A stretch of DNA of 10,496 nt from an uncultured Spirochaetaceae bacterium. Its GTDB lineage: Bacteria > Spirochaetota > Spirochaetia > Treponematales > Treponemataceae. Below the pieces are notes generated by a model. That model made no database searches. It was not told where the DNA came from and saw nothing but the letters and a program-made list of their open reading frames with translations. The DNA lies in the NCBI GenBank assembly GCA_902797925.1, contig CADBUT010000159.1, positions 1-10,496 on the forward strand, in the 5' to 3' direction. The translations under genes were made by a program, and so were the position numbers. This document shows, piece by piece, positions 7,144 to 10,496 of the stretch (the stretch's first letter is position 1; each line of letters starts with the position of its first letter).

Positions 7144-9030
7144 TCATCTGAACTTAGAGCGCTTCTTACCAGACTTCTCAGTGTACATAAGCTTATCGGC
7201 TTTTGCGATTATATTTTCAATAGATAAATCTTCAGTTATTAAGGCTGACTGCGCGCCGATGCTGGCGCTTACTTTGTAGGGCTTACCGGAAGCGGCATTT
7301 ACATCATCGAGATATTTCTGGAATTTTTCCTTGTATTTTGTTATAGCCTGCTCACAATCTCCGCTTTCGATGGCAGCACAAACAAATTCGTCACCACCGA
7401 ATCTTGCAGTAACCGAATTTTTCCCTGCACTTATAGAAATTGCGTCAGCAAGCACTTTTATAGCAAAATCACCGTCGTTGTGACCATAAGTATCATTTAT
7501 TTCTTTCAGAAAATCCATATCTACTGAATAGATTATCAGATTACATTTTTTCTTGTTCTTTAACTTCAAAAAAACAAAACGTTCAATCTGACTGTAAAAA
7601 CCGCGCCGGTTGAAAACACCAGTCAGCTGGTCTCTTACAAGAAGATATTCAAGCTTTTCGCGTGTTTTTACAGAAGCAAGCGACTGGCTCAGATTCTGAG
7701 CGAAGCGCTCATATCTTGAAAGCTCAAGGCTGTCATCTTCAAAAGGCACAGCCAGATAACCCAAGAATTCTTCGCCAAAAATGAACGGCATGAAAATAAT
7801 GTTCGTATAGCCTTTATCAAAACTTTCCTGAAGATTCGGCAAATATTGCTGTCTTCGGATTAATGGAAAATCCAGAACATTTCCTTCCTGTATGCATAAA
7901 AAAGTGTCCATATAGTCATCGAAAGGCTTCCTCTGCAGAAATTTAAAATCCTTTTCCATGTTCATAAATTTATGGTTAAGCATTATCCATGCAGTATTTG
8001 AAAAAGGCATTTTCTTAAGAAAAATCTTCTTAAGCTCATAAAGGCTGTTCAAAGAAGCAGAAAAAGTAGCGATTTCCTGCTGAATATAATTCAAATATTT
8101 CTGATGCCCTATATCCCGTTCTGAAAGATAGGCATAATTATTTGCATTCAGAATATCAACTTTCTGACAGCCGCACGACTCTCTGAACTGCATTTCAGGT
8201 TCAAGCACCCTAAGCTGCTCGACTTTTTCACCTGCAAAAAGAGATGCCATAATTTTTACAGCTTCTCTTCCGGCATATTCGTTGTCACAGCGTACCGTAC
8301 TGATTTTTGGAATGTGATAATCTGCAAGCTCCAGACCGTCAAAGCCTGTAACAATTACATCTTCCGGAATGCGCAGGCCCTTTTCAAATAGCTTTTCGCA
8401 GACAGCAATCGACATAGCATCGTTGGCACAGACAAAAGCATCCGGCAGCTCTGCCCCCGATGCAAAAAATTCATCCATGCGCTGCAATGCAGGTATACGC
8501 CAAAAATCGCCGTACATGATTTCTTTCGGATTAAACTCAAGTCCATGCTTTTCAAGAGAGGCTTTGAATGCGTTCTCGCGTGTTATAGAATAGCCGTTGC
8601 CTTTCGGACCGGACATCAGACGTAATTTTTTACATCCATGCTTTTCTATCAGGTGGTCAACCATCTTTTCAAACGAATAATTATCATCAAAGCAGACAGA
8701 AGGTATTTTTTTATCAGGAAAATTTAAAGAAACTACAGGTATGCTGTGCTTTTCGCACTGCTCAACTATTTCTGTCTCTGAGTGATGAGAATACATTACA
8801 CGCTGCGAAATAATTACGCCGTCAATATTTCCGTAATCTATAAGCTTAAAAATGCCGCAGCCGATTTTGTCTGCATGTTTAGAGGCATAATTTTCAGGTG
8901 CATCAAAGACAAGCACCGCAAAACCTCTTTTCCGGGCTTCAAGACAGATACCCTTAATCATCTCAAAATCACCGCCATAAGAACATGTCAGTGTACAGAC
9001 AGCAATCGTCTTCTGCTTTGGTTTCTCCAT
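7144..9030 (-). CDS. Soluble diguanylate cyclase with LacI-type ligand-binding sensor and GAF-like domain
   Basis: A 628-residue cytoplasmic protein predicted to make c-di-GMP from two GTP. Residues about 5-285 form a LacI/periplasmic-binding-protein type domain: KTIAVCT, GVIISQR, CANDAMSIAVCEKL at 201-214 and VTGFDGLELADY at 227-238. There is neither a helix-turn-helix before it nor a signal peptide, so it should sense a small intracellular ligand, probably a sugar or nucleoside, without binding DNA. An ESCGC motif (285-289) marks the end of this domain. A GAF-like region (about 310-455, core IIFMPFIFGEEFLGYLAVPF) and a helical linker lead to the GGDEF domain (about 463-622). That domain has the metal-site YSVDMD (D504/D506), INDTYGHNDGD and an intact active site FGGDEF (544-549). 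The RxxD inhibitory site is absent (Gly536 and Ser539 at its positions). The start is supported by an upstream in-frame TAA, but there is no Shine-Dalgarno. The gene is divergent from the transporter. Confidence 0.94.
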   Translation of the reverse strand: MEKPKQKTIAVCTLTCSYGGDFEMIKGICLEARKRGFAVLVFDAPENYASKHADKIGCGIFKLIDYGNIDGVIISQRVMYSHHSETEIVEQCEKHSIPVVSLNFPDKKIPSVCFDDNYSFEKMVDHLIEKHGCKKLRLMSGPKGNGYSITRENAFKASLEKHGLEFNPKEIMYGDFWRIPALQRMDEFFASGAELPDAFVCANDAMSIAVCEKLFEKGLRIPEDVIVTGFDGLELADYHIPKISTVRCDNEYAGREAVKIMASLFAGEKVEQLRVLEPEMQFRESCGCQKVDILNANNYAYLSERDIGHQKYLNYIQQEIATFSASLNSLYELKKIFLKKMPFSNTAWIMLNHKFMNMEKDFKFLQRKPFDDYMDTFLCIQEGNVLDFPLIRRQQYLPNLQESFDKGYTNIIFMPFIFGEEFLGYLAVPFEDDSLELSRYERFAQNLSQSLASVKTREKLEYLLVRDQLTGVFNRRGFYSQIERFVFLKLKNKKKCNLIIYSVDMDFLKEINDTYGHNDGDFAIKVLADAISISAGKNSVTARFGGDEFVCAAIESGDCEQAITKYKEKFQKYLDDVNAASGKPYKVSASIGAQSALITEDLSIENIIAKADKLMYTEKSGKKRSKFR

Positions 9031-9041
9031 AATTATTTGTA

Positions 9042-9069
9042 ATTATACCGCTTACAGTCTTATTTGCAA
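9042..9069 (-). promoter_or_regulatory. Promoter of the diguanylate cyclase gene, nearly leaderless
   Basis: On the minus strand a perfect TATAAT (9047-9042) follows TTGCAA (9069-9064) after 16 bases. Only 11 bases separate the -10 box from the ATG at 9030, so transcription should start about 4-5 bases before the ATG. No Shine-Dalgarno can fit in such a leader, and none is seen. An in-frame TAA inside the -10 box rules out an upstream start. Confidence 0.65.
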
Positions 9070-9125
9070 ATTCTATTATTTAATTTAATAAGAATTTTAC
9101 AACCATAAATTCAGAAAATTGTATT

Positions 9126-9188
9126 GGCAGCGTAGCTTCAAACCAGATTACGGACACGTCTTGTCAGCGGTTGCCTTTTTTATTTTTT
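9126..9188 (+). other. Terminator-like or structured RNA element before the transporter gene
   Basis: GGCAGC (9126-9131) can pair with GGTTGCC (9169-9175, one G-U pair). This encloses a loop of about 38 bases that contains a second small hairpin, GACA/TGTC around 9153-9165. A T-rich tract (six T, A, six T; 9176-9188) follows directly. The layout resembles an intrinsic terminator or an expression-platform hairpin on the plus strand. I cannot match it to a known riboswitch. The stem is short and the loop long, so it may be chance in T-rich DNA. Confidence 0.3.
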
Positions 9189-9200
9189 CTGATATAAAAT
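9171..9200 (+). promoter_or_regulatory. Candidate promoter of the transporter gene, leaderless
   Basis: TTGCCT (9171-9176) and TATAAA (9193-9198) are 16 bases apart; TAAAAT at 9195-9200 with an 18-base spacer is an alternative. The -10 box ends 6-8 bases before the ATG at 9207, so the transcript would begin at or next to the start codon. There is no Shine-Dalgarno. The -35 match is moderate. Confidence 0.5.
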
Positions 9201-9206
9201 ACTTTT

Positions 9207-10496
9207 ATGGAAATAAAATACATTATTTTGGCACTCTCTGTTCTTATGTATCTGCTTGTAATCTGTTTTCAGAATAAAAAAGTCTGGTTTACAAGCACTG
9301 CTGCTCTTGTTGCTGTACTTCTTGGCATGAGTCTCGGAAACGTGTTTACTGCGTCATCAGGTTCATGGGAGCTTCTGCACCACATCTTTTTTGAGCTTAT
9401 AAACTGGAACATTCTGATGATTTACGTTGGCAGCATGATTATCGCCGCGCTGTTCATTTATTCGCGTGTACCGGCACGCATTGCGGATGCTCTTGTTACA
9501 GTTTCGCCGAGCACAGGCATTGCAGTTGTGCTTATTCTTGCAATGACGGGCATCATTTCGATTTTTGTTGAAAATGTTGCCACAGTTCTTGTTATGGCGC
9601 CGATTGCGCTTGCACTTTCTAAAAAGCTTAAGCTTAATCCTGTGCCGTTCATGATTGGTCTTGCGCTCATGTCAAATCTTGAAGGCACAGCAACTTTGGT
9701 CGGTGACCCGCCAAGCATGATTTTTGCAAGTTACGCGCACTACACTTTCAACGACTTCTTTGTTCATCAGGGAAAGATTTCGATTTTCTTCTTTATTCAG
9801 GCAGGGCTTCTTGTGGGCTGCATCTTCTTTTACTGCTTTTTTAGAAACGCAAAAGAAAAGGCATCTGTCGAAAAAGAGCAGGTCGTCTCGTATTTTCCAC
9901 TGTGGCTGCTTCTGATTATGATTTTCGGGCTTGCGGCAATTTCGTTTATGAGCACTGAACTTGGCTACAGTTCAGGTATTTTCGTTTTCGCGCTCGGAAT
10001 AACCGGGCTTTTATGGTACAGGTTCAGCCAGAAAAAAAATGCAGGCGAAATCTGGCAGCTTGTAAAAGAGCTTGACTGGGAAACTATTGCATTTTTAATA
10101 GGCATTTTTGTTGTCGTCGGCGCAATAAGTGAGACAGGCCTGCTCGGCGATTTCTCTAACTGGCTCGCGCACGTTACCGGCGGAAGCAAATTCTTGGGCT
10201 TTGTCTTGATTCTGGCGTTTTCTGTGCTTATTTCGGGCTTTGTGGACAATGTGCCCTATATTATTGTCATGCTGCCGGTTGCAGGCACGCTTGCTGAAAC
10301 GCTCGGTATCCCAAAAGAGCTTTTTATGTTTGCGCTTCTAATCGGCTCGTGCCTCGGCGGAAATCTTACACCGTTCGGAGCTTCTGCAAATGTTGTCGCG
10401 ATGGGTATTCTCAAAAAAGAAGGTTATCCTATTACATTCCCGGGCTTCTTGAAAATAAGCGCGCCGTTTACGGTTCTAACAACCGCAGCGGCAGCA
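9207..10496 (+). CDS. ArsB/NhaD/SLC13-superfamily ion transporter (3' end missing)
   Basis: The first 430 codons of a polytopic membrane transporter, still open at the right edge. It starts MEIKYIILALSVLMYLLVIC and has about ten hydrophobic helices. The two inverted halves typical of the ion-transporter superfamily each carry a signature. The first half has GIISIFVENVATVLVMAP and later GTATLVGDPPSMI. The second has SGFVDNVPYIIVMLPVAG and later GGNLTPFGASANVVAMG. The paired E/D-N-VAT / D-N-VPY hairpin and the NLTPFGASANV loop form the substrate/cation site in this family. Members export arsenite, exchange Na+/H+ or import anions such as dicarboxylates; the sequence alone does not decide which, and no arsenic-resistance gene is next to it. 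The ATG at 9207 is the first possible start because TAA lies in frame at 9195. It is divergent from the diguanylate cyclase gene, with a 176-base shared control region. Confidence 0.92.
   Translation, partial: MEIKYIILALSVLMYLLVICFQNKKVWFTSTAALVAVLLGMSLGNVFTASSGSWELLHHIFFELINWNILMIYVGSMIIAALFIYSRVPARIADALVTVSPSTGIAVVLILAMTGIISIFVENVATVLVMAPIALALSKKLKLNPVPFMIGLALMSNLEGTATLVGDPPSMIFASYAHYTFNDFFVHQGKISIFFFIQAGLLVGCIFFYCFFRNAKEKASVEKEQVVSYFPLWLLLIMIFGLAAISFMSTELGYSSGIFVFALGITGLLWYRFSQKKNAGEIWQLVKELDWETIAFLIGIFVVVGAISETGLLGDFSNWLAHVTGGSKFLGFVLILAFSVLISGFVDNVPYIIVMLPVAGTLAETLGIPKELFMFALLIGSCLGGNLTPFGASANVVAMGILKKEGYPITFPGFLKISAPFTVLTTAAAA

Noticed and set aside
9068..9097. Inverted repeat AAATTCT/AGAATTT in the divergent promoter region
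   Set aside because: Seven AT-rich pairs separated by 16 bases in very AT-rich DNA are easily due to chance.
9458..10249. Minus-strand open frames within 9458-9718 and 9965-10249
   Set aside because: They lie opposite the transporter frame, which is continuous from 9207 to the right edge with clear family motifs on the plus strand.
9207..10496. Calling the transporter arsB or nhaD outright
   Set aside because: The signatures define only the superfamily. No arsR, arsC or other context fixes the substrate, and the C-terminus is missing.

Overview
The window reads as ordinary chromosomal DNA of a spirochaete, most likely a Treponema-like species. The indications are the CHASE2 adenylate cyclase with a C-terminal TPR-like tail, the soluble LacI-type sensor fused to GGDEF, and AT-rich intergenic gaps around genes of moderate GC. 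This assignment is inference from gene content only. No rRNA, tRNA, insertion sequence, phage gene or CRISPR array is visible. Coding density is high and no gene-free stretch exceeds about 180 bases.

Layout from left to right. Positions 1-1682 (+) hold the 3' part of a hybrid sensor histidine kinase: ATPase domain, degenerate receiver, true receiver and HPt domain. A bidirectional intrinsic terminator (1691-1730) separates it from a convergent PutP-type sodium/solute symporter gene (1749-3302, -). A second terminator (3403-3446, -) ends a tightly packed three-gene operon on the minus strand, read from right to left: a secreted SH3-like protein (6529-6999), a secreted M48 metalloprotease (5627-6529) and a CHASE2 adenylate cyclase (3459-5630). 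The three reading frames overlap by 1 and 4 bases. A 24-bp near-palindrome lies in the 144-base gap upstream of this operon. Next comes a soluble diguanylate cyclase with a LacI-type ligand-binding domain (7144-9030, -). A 176-base divergent promoter region separates it from the 5' part of an ArsB/NhaD/SLC13-type 12-TM ion transporter (9207-10496, +), which runs off the right edge.

The genes give this stretch a signalling theme: a phosphorelay kinase, a cAMP synthase and a c-di-GMP synthase sit within 9 kb, beside two cation-coupled transporters. The most coherent unit is the SH3/M48/cyclase operon. It places two exported envelope proteins in translational coupling with a membrane cyclase whose sensor domain faces outward. 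The most unusual expression feature is that both divergent genes at the right end have -10-like boxes only 8-11 bases before their ATG and no visible Shine-Dalgarno, suggesting (near-)leaderless mRNAs. I see no clearly new defence or mobile system. The points worth a second look are the operon and its palindrome, the leaderless divergent pair, the structured element upstream of the transporter, and the sensor-GAF-GGDEF fusion.
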